Source: Streptomyces canus
GTDB taxonomy: Bacteria; Actinomycetota; Actinomycetes; Streptomycetales; Streptomycetaceae
Assembly: GCF_030815415.1 (NCBI RefSeq)
Contig: NZ_JAUSWW010000001.1
Span: forward strand, 310,001-374,000
Direction of reading: 5' to 3'
DNA: 64,000 nt
The position numbers and the translations under genes were made by a program. Below, one piece after another: positions 1-8,121 of the stretch (the first letter of the stretch is position 1; the number at the start of each line of letters is the position of its first letter). The notes beneath the pieces are model-generated. The model saw only the letters and a list, made by a program, of their open reading frames with translations, made no database searches and was not told where the DNA came from.

Positions 1-1
1 C

Positions 2-637
2 TTCATGTACGACACGGCGAAAGTCGGCGGGACGACGCCGCTCACCCCGCGCGACCTGGTCGACCCGAAGTGGAAGGGGAAGATCGCCTCCGCCTACCCG
101 CACGACGACGACGCGGTCCTCTACCTCTTCTCGCTGTACGCCCAGAAGTACGGCTGGGACTGGGTGGCCAAGTTCGCCGAGCAGGACGTGCGGTTCGGGC
201 GGGGCAGCAACTCCCCGGGCGACGCCGTCTTCGGCGGGCAGAAGGCGATCGGTGTCGGCACTGCCGGATCTGCGGTCAGCACTTCTCCCGTAACGTTCGC
301 CATCGGCGCCGGGCACCCGTTCATGGCCTGGGGCCAGCGCGCCGCGATCCTCAAGCAGGCCAGGAACTCCACGGCCGCCAAGCTCTTCCTCAACTGGCAG
401 CTGTCGGCCGAGATGCAGAACGGGTCGTTCAACGGCTGGTCCGTCCGCACCGACGTCACTCCCCCGGCGGGACTGAAGCCGATCTGGGAGTACCCGAACG
501 CCCACGTGGACGGTTTCCCCCGCTTCATGGCCGACCGTGCCGCGGTCGAACGCTGGAAGCAGACCTTCGCCCTCTACTTCGGCGAGGTCAAGGGCGACCC
601 AACACCCGGCTGGTTGGGACTGCACCCAGGGGTATAG
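2..637 (+). CDS. ABC transporter substrate-binding protein, C-terminal part
   Basis: The reading frame is open from the left edge, so the start and lipoprotein signal lie outside the window; about 211 codons are visible. Features of the type II periplasmic-binding fold used by iron/polyamine-type extracellular solute-binding proteins are present: a DLVDPKWKGKIA segment near the visible start, a FGRGSNSPGDAVFGGQKAIGV segment in the middle, and a late region (AKLFLNWQLSAEMQ) typical of the C-terminal lobe. The protein would bind a solute outside the membrane and deliver it to an ABC permease. No permease gene follows: the next 540 bases hold no recognisable gene, so the partners must be to the left or lost. 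The substrate cannot be read from this fragment. Confidence 0.8.
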   Translation, partial: FMYDTAKVGGTTPLTPRDLVDPKWKGKIASAYPHDDDAVLYLFSLYAQKYGWDWVAKFAEQDVRFGRGSNSPGDAVFGGQKAIGVGTAGSAVSTSPVTFAIGAGHPFMAWGQRAAILKQARNSTAAKLFLNWQLSAEMQNGSFNGWSVRTDVTPPAGLKPIWEYPNAHVDGFPRFMADRAAVERWKQTFALYFGEVKGDPTPGWLGLHPGV

Positions 638-1183
638 ACGTGGGGCGGGTGCGTCGGCCGGCGCACCGCGCCCGCACCCGCACCCGCACCCGCACCCGCA
701 CCCGCCAGACCTGACACTCTGCCGCCCCGGACTCGCAGCGCGAGGAAATGGGCGGTCTTGGCCCGCCGCGCCCACTGCGCCAGCTGCCTGCGCTCAGCCT
801 CGTCCAGGACAGGACGAACTCACAATGCTGCAGCTCGCCCCACTCTTCTGGGCGCTCCATTGGCCGCGCTGTGGATGGCTGCGCCAGCAGCGCCACCATC
901 AAGTGGGACAACGGATCGGCCCCGAGACACCGCTGGCCTGGACACGTCTGCGCCGCCCCGGCCCCTGTACGGCCCCTGGGTCTTGGCATCGGCCCTCAAG
1001 GCAGTCGCCCGGACCGTGAGCCAGGACCTCGATCATCCACTCAGCTGCAGGTCAGACGGTTTGCAGCTCCCCCGGCCGTCTCCGGACTCCAAACTCACGG
1101 GCAGCGGATTCATTCCGTTCAGGCAAAGTTGACGATCCGACAGGACAAAATGAACGTTTCCGCAGGTCAAAGGCTTGCGCAGG
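638..1183. other. Gene-free stretch
   Basis: Between the solute-binding protein and the tRNA fragment I see no reading frame that resembles a protein. The only structure is the hexanucleotide repeat at 671-706. Open frames on both strands here are low-complexity Pro/Arg/Ala translations of GC-rich DNA. Confidence 0.6.
671..706. repeat. Tandem hexanucleotide repeat (CCCGCA)n
   Basis: Five perfect CCCGCA units followed by one CCCGCC unit, beginning 34 bases after the stop codon of the solute-binding protein. The repeat is not inside a credible gene. It could be a slippage-prone microsatellite; no function is evident. Confidence 0.85.
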
Positions 1184-1235
1184 TGGGGCGGGTGGGACTC
1201 GAACCCACGGCCGACGGATTATGAGTCCGTTGCTC
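1184..1235 (-). tRNA. 3' fragment of a CAU-anticodon tRNA (Met-type); probable attachment-site remnant
   Basis: On the minus strand the anticodon stem (ACGGA/TCCGT), loop CTCATAA with anticodon CAT, T arm (GTGGG, TTCGAGT, CCCAC), the 3' acceptor strand CCGCCCC and discriminator A are all intact. The 3' half of the D stem (GAGC) is present, but its 5' partner and the matching acceptor strand GGGGCGG are absent: upstream sequence is unrelated. The tRNA is therefore truncated in the D loop and cannot fold. This is the extent of tRNA usually copied at the edge of tRNA-integrating elements, so I read it as an att scar. No integrase lies beside it. Confidence 0.75.
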
Positions 1236-1451
1236 CGCTCCAGGATGAAATTCGCTCCCTCAACACTTCCCCGCCTCTCGGCATGCGGCTGGCCGCAGTG
1301 GGATCTGGAACGCCTTGGCCGCACGCCGTCGGGTGCGCCGAGATGATGCGGCATCAAGCCAAAGTGGCCCAAGCTCCGTTGGCCGTCTTCCAGGATCGGT
1401 GCGTCGCCCATATCCTCGTGCGCCGGTGGTTACCTACGGTAAGGGGTAGCG

Positions 1452-3215
1452 ATGGGCGGCACCACACGCAGAGGGTTCCTGGGTTCGGCCGCGGCCGCCG
1501 GCGGCGGGGTCGCCCTCGCGACCCCCCAACGGGCCGCGGCCCGTAACGGCGCCGCCGCACAGACCGTGGCCGTACTGGGCGGGGGCGTCGCCGGGCTCAC
1601 GGCCGCCCACGAACTCGCCGAACGCGGCTTCCGGGTCACGGTCTACGAACGCAAGGCGCTGGGCGGCAAGGCCCGCAGCATGGACGTACCGGACAGCGGC
1701 ACGGGCGGCCGCGGGCCCCTGCCCGGGGAGCACGGCTTCCGCTTCATCCCCGGCATCTACCACAACCTGCCCGACACCATGCGGCGCATCCCCTTCCCCG
1801 GCAACCTCAACGGTGTCCACGACAACCTCGTCGCCCCGAAGGAGATGCTGTTCGCCCGGTCGGGCGGCCGCGAGGACATCCGGATCCCGCTTCCGTGGCC
1901 CGGCAACACCCCGGCCGAACTCACCCCCGACGAGATCCGCCGCGCCCTCACCTCGGTCCTGGACACCGCCTTCAACCTCCCCCTCCACGAGGCCCTCTAC
2001 TTCGCCAACCGCTTCCTGGTCTTCCTCACCAGCTGCGATGAACGCCGCGACGAGACCTGGGAGCAGATGCCGTGGTGGGAGTTCGTACGGGCCGAACGGA
2101 TGTCGTACGACTACCAGCGGATCCTCGCCATTGGCATCACCCGCAACATCGTGGCCACCAAGGCGGAGGAGGCCAGCACCCGTACCGTCGCCACCCTGCT
2201 GGAGGCCTTCGCCTTCAACCTCCTCGGGCGGGGCGCGGACGGACCGCTGGACCGGATCCTCAACGCGCCCACCAACGAGGCCTGGATCGACCCCTGGGTG
2301 ACGTACCTGAAGTCACTCGGGGTCGAGTTCCACATCGGCTGGACCGTACGGGACCTGATCCTGGACACGGGCCGGATCGCCGGCGCCGTCGTGGAGGACC
2401 CGGGCGGTGCCCGCCGGACTGTCACCGCCGACCACTACATCTCGGCCATGCCGGTCGAGCACGCGCGCCGCACCTGGAACTCCGCCGTGCGCGCCGCCGA
2501 TCCCCAACTGGCCGAGTGCGACCGGCTGGAGACGGACTGGATGACCGGCATACAGTTCTATCTCACCGAACGTACGCCGATACTGCACGGCCACCTCGAC
2601 CTCATCGACTCCCCCTGGTCGCTGACCGCGATCGCCCAGGCCCAGCACTGGCCGGGCCACGACTTCCCTGCCGACTTCGGCGACGGCACGGTCGCGGACT
2701 GTCTGTCCGTGGACGTCTCCGAGTGGGACCAGCCGGGCATCCTGTACGGCAAGACCGCCAAGCAGTGCACCCGCGCCGAAGTCGCCCGCGAGGTGTGGGC
2801 GCAGTTGAAGGCGGCGCTCAATGACAGCGGCCGTACGGTCCTGAAGGACTCCGTGCTGCACTCCTGGTTCCTCGATCCGGCCGTCGACGGCCTCGGCACT
2901 GCGAACCCGGTCAACGAGGAGCAGTTGCTCATCCATCCGACAGGGACCTTCCACCACCGTCCGCGATCGGCTACGAAGATCCCCAACCTCTTCCTGTCCG
3001 GCGACTATGTGGCCGTGCCCATCGATCTGGCCACCATGGAAGGCGCCAACACCTCGGCCCGGCAGGCCGTCAACGCCCTGCTGGACGGGATCGGTTCGGC
3101 CGCGGAACGCTGCACCGTCACCCCGCTGTACCGGGCCCCCGAGTTCGAGCGGATCAAACGCCACGACCGCACCCGTTACCTCCTTCGACTGCCGAATCTC
3201 TTCGACGTCGGTTGA
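1452..3215 (+). CDS. Tat-exported FAD-dependent oxidoreductase (amine oxidase/phytoene desaturase superfamily)
   Basis: A 587-residue flavoprotein. The N-terminus has a twin-arginine signal (TRRGFLGSAAAAGGG) followed by Ala-rich sequence. A Rossmann dinucleotide-binding motif follows at about residues 39-62 (VLGGGVAGLTAAHELAERGF, then an acidic residue after VTVY), and GGKARS binds FAD in this family. The C-terminal FAD-binding segment (FLSGDYVAVPIDLATMEGA) matches carotenoid desaturase and HpnE-like oxidases. It would oxidise a hydrophobic or polyene-type substrate outside the cytoplasm. The start is chosen for the AAGGGG sequence 6-8 bases upstream. It stands alone, with no carotenoid or hopanoid genes in the window, so the substrate is unknown. 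Confidence 0.88.
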   Translation: MGGTTRRGFLGSAAAAGGGVALATPQRAAARNGAAAQTVAVLGGGVAGLTAAHELAERGFRVTVYERKALGGKARSMDVPDSGTGGRGPLPGEHGFRFIPGIYHNLPDTMRRIPFPGNLNGVHDNLVAPKEMLFARSGGREDIRIPLPWPGNTPAELTPDEIRRALTSVLDTAFNLPLHEALYFANRFLVFLTSCDERRDETWEQMPWWEFVRAERMSYDYQRILAIGITRNIVATKAEEASTRTVATLLEAFAFNLLGRGADGPLDRILNAPTNEAWIDPWVTYLKSLGVEFHIGWTVRDLILDTGRIAGAVVEDPGGARRTVTADHYISAMPVEHARRTWNSAVRAADPQLAECDRLETDWMTGIQFYLTERTPILHGHLDLIDSPWSLTAIAQAQHWPGHDFPADFGDGTVADCLSVDVSEWDQPGILYGKTAKQCTRAEVAREVWAQLKAALNDSGRTVLKDSVLHSWFLDPAVDGLGTANPVNEEQLLIHPTGTFHHRPRSATKIPNLFLSGDYVAVPIDLATMEGANTSARQAVNALLDGIGSAAERCTVTPLYRAPEFERIKRHDRTRYLLRLPNLFDVG

Positions 3216-3340
3216 CAGCAATGCTGAACCGTCCCCGGCGACGGGGATCCCTGGGCTCTCCCGATGCTCCGGCGAATCAGCTTGCCGTTTAACGACTCCG
3301 CTGGGCAGACAACGGTGCTGGGGTAGGGATCGACGCAGGT

Positions 3341-3763
3341 CTATCCCCAACAGCGTCTTGCCCACCATCCGTCGTTGGGCGAGGTGAACGGGTCGGGCCA
3401 AGTTTTGGCGATGTAGAGGTCGTCGAGCGGTTTCACCAGACGCCGCAGCTCACGCGCCGCCTGTGGTGGAAGAGCGCGCATGGCCGCTTCCAGGACTTCC
3501 CGCTCGTCGGTTGTGTAGAAGGGGTTGCACAAAGGGCAACCGCAACCGCCAGACAGAGCTCGGCTGGGGCGATGGGCTGTTCGTGACCACTGCTGCATGG
3601 CCTGGGCTATCGCCCCAGGCCAGAGGCGATCGTGTTCGAGGCGGGCGACCGCTCCGGCAAGCTTGCCGGAGCCACGGGGCAACCCAGGCGTTGGTGTTTC
3701 ATGCGCCTGCCGCCTCGGGTGACGTCCGGAGGCGCGGACTTGGGACGGCCGATTACGCGGCAT
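3341..3763 (-). CDS. Conserved hypothetical protein with a CxC-PLC motif
   Basis: A 140-residue protein of no recognised function. The C-terminal two thirds look like real coding sequence: a GCGCPLCNP cysteine cluster near residue 73, then a helical stretch (EREVLEAAMRALPPQAAREL) and a conserved-looking tail rich in Trp, Asp and Pro. The first about 50 residues are Arg/Pro-rich and may not be translated as shown, so the start is uncertain. A second protein in this window (32901-33299) has a similar 'RALSPRSAREL' helix near its C-terminus, so the two may be distant relatives. The gene abuts the left inverted repeat of the IS5 element. Confidence 0.5.
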   Translation of the reverse strand: MPRNRPSQVRASGRHPRRQAHETPTPGLPRGSGKLAGAVARLEHDRLWPGAIAQAMQQWSRTAHRPSRALSGGCGCPLCNPFYTTDEREVLEAAMRALPPQAARELRRLVKPLDDLYIAKTWPDPFTSPNDGWWARRCWG

Positions 3764-3839
3764 CGTCCTTTCTGATCTTGTTGTTCACGGGGCCAGCATG
3801 CCAGATCCGGGGACGGCTTCGCGCCCCGGATTATTGGCC

Positions 3840-3963
3840 CTAACAAAGCCTCTGGACGTGCCGGTGGGTGACCAGGCAGACGGCAAGTCCGAGGAAGGCC
3901 TCGTGGATGTCGTCGCGTCGTTCCCAGCGGATCCGTAAGCGGCGGAAGCCATGCAGCCAGGAG
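3840..3963 (-). pseudogene. IS5-family transposase, 3' part (after the intron)
   Basis: Minus-strand translation gives WLHGFRRLRIRWERRDDI, then HEAFLGLAVCLVTHRHVQ and a stop at 3842-3840. This is the usual C-terminus of the same IS5 transposase group, and it is exactly what should follow VVERT in the upstream piece. The two pieces meet in frame as ACG ATC TCC TGG if splicing removes bases 4663-3964. The 3' piece begins at the intron end and finishes at the left inverted repeat of the element. Confidence 0.82.
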
Positions 3964-3964
3964 G

Positions 3965-4663
3965 ATGGGTCGGCCGCGCGGTGAGGTACCTGCCGTGGCA
4001 GGTCCTGTTCCGCGCGGCCTCCCGCCGAACCGGACGTGACGGTTTCCCGTCATCCGGCTCTCCAGTGACTACAGCGTGAGCGGTTCAGGCTGCTCGCGCA
4101 GGACACACAGCGCCGTTGCGGCGATCTGCATTTCGCATACCTCCCGGGTCTGGTGTGTCCGAGTCACCTGGCCCCCTTCGCCCTGTGGACGGCTTTCCCG
4201 TCCTCCCCGGCCGGTCGTTAATCCGGCGACTACTACGGGGCCTCCGTCGCCCTGGAACTCGCGTCCCGTAGGCGATCCCACGTTCGTCTCTGTCCGTACG
4301 TTCTAGCGCGAGGTAGGCGTCCCACTCGTCTCCTTGAATGCCCTCGCTGGGCATCGCTCCGCACCCCGGAGGTGCACGGGAGCACGATCGAACCCCGTGC
4401 AGGGTGCGGCGCCGGTTTCAGCTGTCCTTCCGGCGGATGAGAACTTGCATCTGCTGGAGATTGGGCTTCAAACAATCCAGTCTTCGCCATGTCGCGCGGG
4501 CCTCCCAGCACCCCGTCTCCGACAACTGAGCCCGGTCGCTGGTTTCCTGACATGCTGTTGTCCCTTCACCTTTCGGATCCAGGTAAGTCATCAGGCCCAG
4601 GAACCTCCTTCCGAGTTCCTCCCGGCTGAACCGGGGATACAAACAGAGCGCCTCGTGGCGCAC
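3965..4663 (-). ncRNA. Group II intron without an intron-encoded protein
   Basis: The 5' end reads GTGCGCC, matching the GUGYG group II consensus. A 34-nt domain V lies at 4060-4027 (minus strand): GAGCCGGATGACGG, a GAAA tetraloop, then the complementary strand ending CCGGTTC, with the AGC catalytic triad in place. Domain VI follows as a GGCCGCGCGG/CCGCGCGGCC hairpin with an unpaired A on its 3' side. The 3' end is GACCCAT or GACCCATC. At about 699 nt there is no room for a reverse transcriptase/maturase frame, so any splicing would need a maturase supplied in trans. The exact 3' boundary is uncertain by one base, which decides whether the spliced transposase frame is restored. Confidence 0.8.
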
Positions 4664-5363
4664 ATCGTCCGCTCAACGACCCAGCGGAAGGTGCCCAGTC
4701 CTGTCCCGTGCGGCTGGCCACGCTCGGCGATCGCGGGCCTGATGCCGCGCTGCCGAAGAAGCTGGCGGTACTTGTCGTGGTCGTAGCCGCGGTCAGCGAA
4801 GAGCATGTCCGGCCGTCTGCGCGGCCGGCCGACAGCTCCGGCCACTGCCGGGATCTTGTCCAACAGGGGCAGCAGTTGGGTGACATCGTTGCGGTTTCCG
4901 CCGGTCAAAGACACCGCGAGCGGGATCCCCTGGCCGTCGGTAATGATGTGGTGCTTGCTGCCCGGGCGTGCGCGGTCGACCGGGCTGGGCCCGCTTTTGG
5001 GCCCCTGCGCGCGGCCCGGACATGGGAGGAATCGATCACCGCCCGCGACCAGTCCAGCTGATTCTTCGAGTGCAGCTTGTTCAGCAGCAGCTGGTGCAGC
5101 TGGTCCCAGACGCCGGCCTCGTTCCAGGCCGCCAGGCGCCTCCAGCACGTCATGCCCGAGCCGAAGCCCAGTTCCTGCGGGAGGCACTCCCACTGGATGC
5201 CGGTATGCAGGACGAACAAGATCCCGCACAAGGCCTGGCGGCCGGGCACTCGCGGTCTGCCCTCGGCCTGCTTCAGGGGCGGCTCGGGCAGCAACGGCTC
5301 GGTGAGCGACCACAGTTCATCCGACACGATCCACGGTCGCGACTGACGCTTCCCCATGCCCAC
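4664..5363 (-). pseudogene. IS5-family transposase, 5' part (before the intron)
   Basis: The first reading frame starts with MGMGKRQSRPWIVSDELW and has the IS5 N-terminal domain (LTEPLLPEP; GIQWECLPQELGFGSG). It continues in the -1 frame, with GSKHHIITDGQG, the DDE-type Asp in MLFADRGYDHDKYR, and TFRWVVERT just before the break. The switch occurs at CCCAAAA (4995-5001), where the zero-frame codons CCA AAA fit a canonical -1 slippery heptamer. The frame change therefore looks programmed, as in two-frame IS5 elements, not mutational. Coding ends at ACG-AT (4664), where the intron begins. The catalytic Glu region is intact, but the last helix is on the other side of the intron. Confidence 0.85.
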
Positions 5364-5425
5364 ATCAACGAGCGATCAAGCAGACCGTCACATGATCAAA
5401 CCGCTTTTGTTAGAGCCAGTAAGCC

Positions 5426-6271
5426 TCACAGGACGTCGGTGAGACGGTCTACCTGGCTCGGGTCAAGGCCGTAGCAGTAGAGCATGACCTCGTCGGCACC
5501 GAGGTCGGCGAAGCGGGCGATCGCGTCGCGGATCTCGGTGGGCGTGGTAAGCAACCCGGCGACCATCCGGTCGGGCGTGCCGGTGAAGGTGTAGTACGCG
5601 TGCATGTTGGCCTGCGCGTCGTCGATCACGTCTTGAGGGCCGAGGGCGACGTTGACCTGCGCGACAATGCGCGGTTCGCCGTCGCGACCGTACTCCTTCC
5701 AGAAGGTGCGGACGGTGTCGAACAGGCCGCCCGCCCACGAGGGCGCCGCGGCGGCGAGGAAGCCGTCCCCCCAGCGAGCAACGCGTTCGAGCGCGACGGG
5801 CTTGAAGCCACCGAAGAGCACTTCGGGGCCGCCGGGCCGGGCCGGCGCGGGGCCGATCGGCCCGACGCCGTCGCCGTACGGCCCGCCGGACCAGAGGCGG
5901 CGCATCACCGCCATCTGCTCGTCGAGGCGTCGGCCTCGGGTGCGCTTGTCGATGCCCGTGACCTGGTGGTCGTCGTCCCGGCCGCCGATGCCCAGGCCGA
6001 GGACCAGGCGGCCACCGGCCATCCGGTCCAAGGTGGCGGCCTGCTTGGCGAGGAGGACCGTATCGCGCAACGGGGCGAGCAGCACCTCGGTCTGGACGCG
6101 GATGCGAGTGGTAGCGCCCGCGAGGATGGCGAGCGCGACCAGCGGTTCGGGGTTGTGGTAGACGAGCCGGTCCAGCAGGCCGAGCGTGCTGAAGGGCCCG
6201 GCGTCAGCGCGCCGGGCCCAGGTGAGCAGGGTGGTCGGGTCGCCGATGGGCAGGCCGATACCGACGTTCAT
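5426..6271 (-). CDS. LLM-class F420-dependent oxidoreductase
   Basis: A 281-residue protein of the luciferase-like monooxygenase superfamily (TIM barrel, F420 or FMN cofactor). It begins MNVGIGLPIGDP and contains the TTRIRVQTEVLLAPLRD strand, KQAATLDRMAGGRLVLGLGI (the cofactor-binding beta-alpha unit), and a late GADEVMLYCYGLDP segment. Length is typical of the family. GGAGG lies 8 bases upstream of the ATG. The gene is not in an operon: an IS5 element lies on its left and IS debris on its right. The substrate is unknown. A second, unrelated-in-sequence LLM protein is at 49016-49894. Confidence 0.88.
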   Translation of the reverse strand: MNVGIGLPIGDPTTLLTWARRADAGPFSTLGLLDRLVYHNPEPLVALAILAGATTRIRVQTEVLLAPLRDTVLLAKQAATLDRMAGGRLVLGLGIGGRDDDHQVTGIDKRTRGRRLDEQMAVMRRLWSGGPYGDGVGPIGPAPARPGGPEVLFGGFKPVALERVARWGDGFLAAAAPSWAGGLFDTVRTFWKEYGRDGEPRIVAQVNVALGPQDVIDDAQANMHAYYTFTGTPDRMVAGLLTTPTEIRDAIARFADLGADEVMLYCYGLDPSQVDRLTDVL

Positions 6272-6587
6272 GAAGGAGACCTCCGAAAGGAAGGGTCGAC
6301 AAAGACGGCTGCCGCCCCTCCGGCACCTCAGCGAGGTGGGACGCTCCCGCTCTGCGGCGTGCTTCTGGGGAACGTCTCATCGAAGTGGTCTGACCCTAGG
6401 GCGGGCTGTGCTCGTGGGACAAGCCAATTTTGTCCAGCCCCCAGCAGTCACAGACAGGACGTCTGGAACCGCTTCCGCACCATCGGCCAGGACTGCGCGC
6501 GAGAGGCGCCGCACCCGGGTCGGCTCAGCTGATAAAAGCTGGCTCGCGCCCCGTCCCGTGCCTCAGAATTCTCGGCGTGGCAGACAC
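6272..6587. other. Gene-free stretch upstream of the LLM oxidoreductase
   Basis: This contains the promoter side of the leftward LLM gene. No coding frame resembles a known protein. It ends at the 153-bp IS-end repeat. Confidence 0.5.
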
Positions 6588-6740
6588 CTCGACTTTCGAC
6601 GTTTTCGTTGATCGTCGTGGGGTCGCTCGGGTGGGTGATGTGGGGCCGTTGGGCCGCGTTGGCGGCGGGCAGCAGAGAAGCATCGGCGGTGCTTACGCCA
6701 CCTCCGGGGAGGGGACCCGCCGATGCCTCCGGATCCGACC
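6588..6740 (+). repeat. Solo copy of an IS701-like left end (direct repeat with 10524-10676)
   Basis: These 153 bases are nearly identical to 10524-10676, differing at a few positions near the right end. The downstream copy is the left terminus and leader of an IS701-like transposase gene, so this copy is a stranded IS end whose transposase has been lost. It directly abuts the ISAs1 remnant. Confidence 0.85.
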
Positions 6741-6778
6741 GTCAGGGCCCCGGCCTTTGCCTGACTCGTCCGGTTTGA

Positions 6779-8074
6779 TCATGTGATGCCGTAGAGGGTG
6801 AGGACGCGGAGGCGGTCGGTGTGGGCTCGGCGTCCGGCGGCGGTGTTGACGTATCCGGCGAGCTTGAGTGCGCTGCGGATTAGGTCGCGGACGGCAGCGA
6901 GTACGGCGGGCGCATTGTGGGTTCTGACCTGGGACTTGTCTTCTCCGAAGACAACATCTCGGACCCAGTGGACGGTGTTTTCCACCGTCCAGTGCCCGCG
7001 AGCCCAAGACGCGATCTCGGCCGCGTTCGCTTCTTCGGCGGTCAGGTCCGTGATGGCGTAGACGGTCTCGCTGGACCACTTCTTCGCTCCGTAGAGGCGG
7101 CGACGGCGCTGGATCCGCAGGACCTGGGCCGCGTACGGAAAGAGCAGGCCCGCGACGGTGACGACCTGGACGATCCGTTGCTCGTGGCGGCCGTGCCCTC
7201 GCGTGTCGTCGCGGTGGATCACGGGGATGTTCTTCCAGGGCAGGGCATGGAGTTGGCGGGCTGGCCCCGCTGGTTGTTCTTGATTGTCAGCAGGTAGTGG
7301 GCGCCGCGTTCGTGCAGGTAGGTGGCGTGGTCCCGTTGGGAGTGGAGGGCATCGGCGGTGACGACGGTCCCCGCGAGACCTGTGTCGTCGATCTGGTCGA
7401 GCAGGGGTGCGAACTCGGGGATCTCGTTGGTCTTCGCGCCGATCTCGCGCGAGGCGAGCGTGACGCCGTCGCCGTGGCGGTCCGCGGACAGCACGAAGAC
7501 CCGGCTGCCGTCCGGTCGCTTCGCGCCACGCAGGCACTTGCCGTCCACCGCGATCGCCCGGCGCCTGGACCTCACTGGCTCGGCGCGGGTGGCCATCCGA
7601 TGGGCCCGGCGCTGTTCGCGCTCGATTCCGCCGCCGGGCATCACCGGATCCGGCCGAGGGGGCTGCGTGGACAGCAGGGGTCGGAGGTAGTCGTAGCCGG
7701 CCGCGCCGATCTCACCGGGATCCAGACGCCCCAGGACGCTGCGCAGGGTCTTCTCACTCGGGACTCGGTAGCGGCCCAGCAACGGGTGATAGGGCAGGCC
7801 AAAGGGCGGCAAGCTCCTGCGGCGTCGCACGCCGGCACCACTCCGCCGCCGCGGTGATCGAGTCGTGGCCCGCCGCAGTCATCGCGCAGACCACCAGGGC
7901 CAACAGCGAGGAGATCCGGTAACGCACCCCGCAAGCCCCTCGCGGGTCGGTGACCGACTCGACCTCGGCGACCAGACAACGGACTTGGACCTGTGCGACA
8001 GCCTCGCCGAGGGCCTCCAGGCGGGGTGCGCGAGGCGCGAGAACAGCGACAGGAGATGATGGAGGGACGAACAC
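6779..8074 (-). pseudogene. ISAs1-family transposase, two frameshifts
   Basis: Reading leftward from a GTG at 8074, the N-terminal domain (FVPPSSPVAVLAPRAPRLE; YRISSLLALVVCAMTAAGHD) is followed by a frame change near 7815. The central part (VPSEKTLRSVLGRLDPGEIG; AIAVDGKCLRGAKRPDGSRV; IKNNQRGQP) then runs to a second frame change near 7250. The C-terminal part (IVQVVTVAGLLFPYAAQV; GHWTVENTVHWVRDVVFGED; RDLIRSALKLAGY) ends at 6779. All ISAs1 hallmarks are present, including the DGK(CLRG) and VENTVHWVRD motifs, but no single frame encodes the enzyme. It lies between the stranded IS701-like end and IS110. Confidence 0.85.
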
Positions 8075-8121
8075 GGCACCTTCGTGGATCTTGAAGCGTA
8101 GAGAACTTCCCAATGACGTTG

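Larger units (their letters stand above)
3836..5417 (-). mobile_element. IS5-family insertion sequence carrying a group II intron
   Basis: The ends carry imperfect inverted repeats: GGCCCTAACAAAGCC at 3836 and, read inward from 5417, GGCTCTAACAAAAGC. The transposase runs leftward in two exon-like pieces (5363-4664 and 3963-3840) separated by about 700 bases with the hallmarks of a group II intron. The flanking genes (unknown protein on the left, LLM oxidoreductase on the right) are not visibly disrupted. I could not identify a convincing target duplication. Confidence 0.8.

Noticed and set aside
1184..1235. A functional tRNA-Met gene
   Set aside because: The D-stem 5' strand and the acceptor 5' strand needed to pair with CCGCCCC are missing, so a cloverleaf cannot form.
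2313..3401. 362-codon minus-strand frame antisense to the FAD oxidoreductase
   Set aside because: Shadow frame of a well supported flavoprotein gene.
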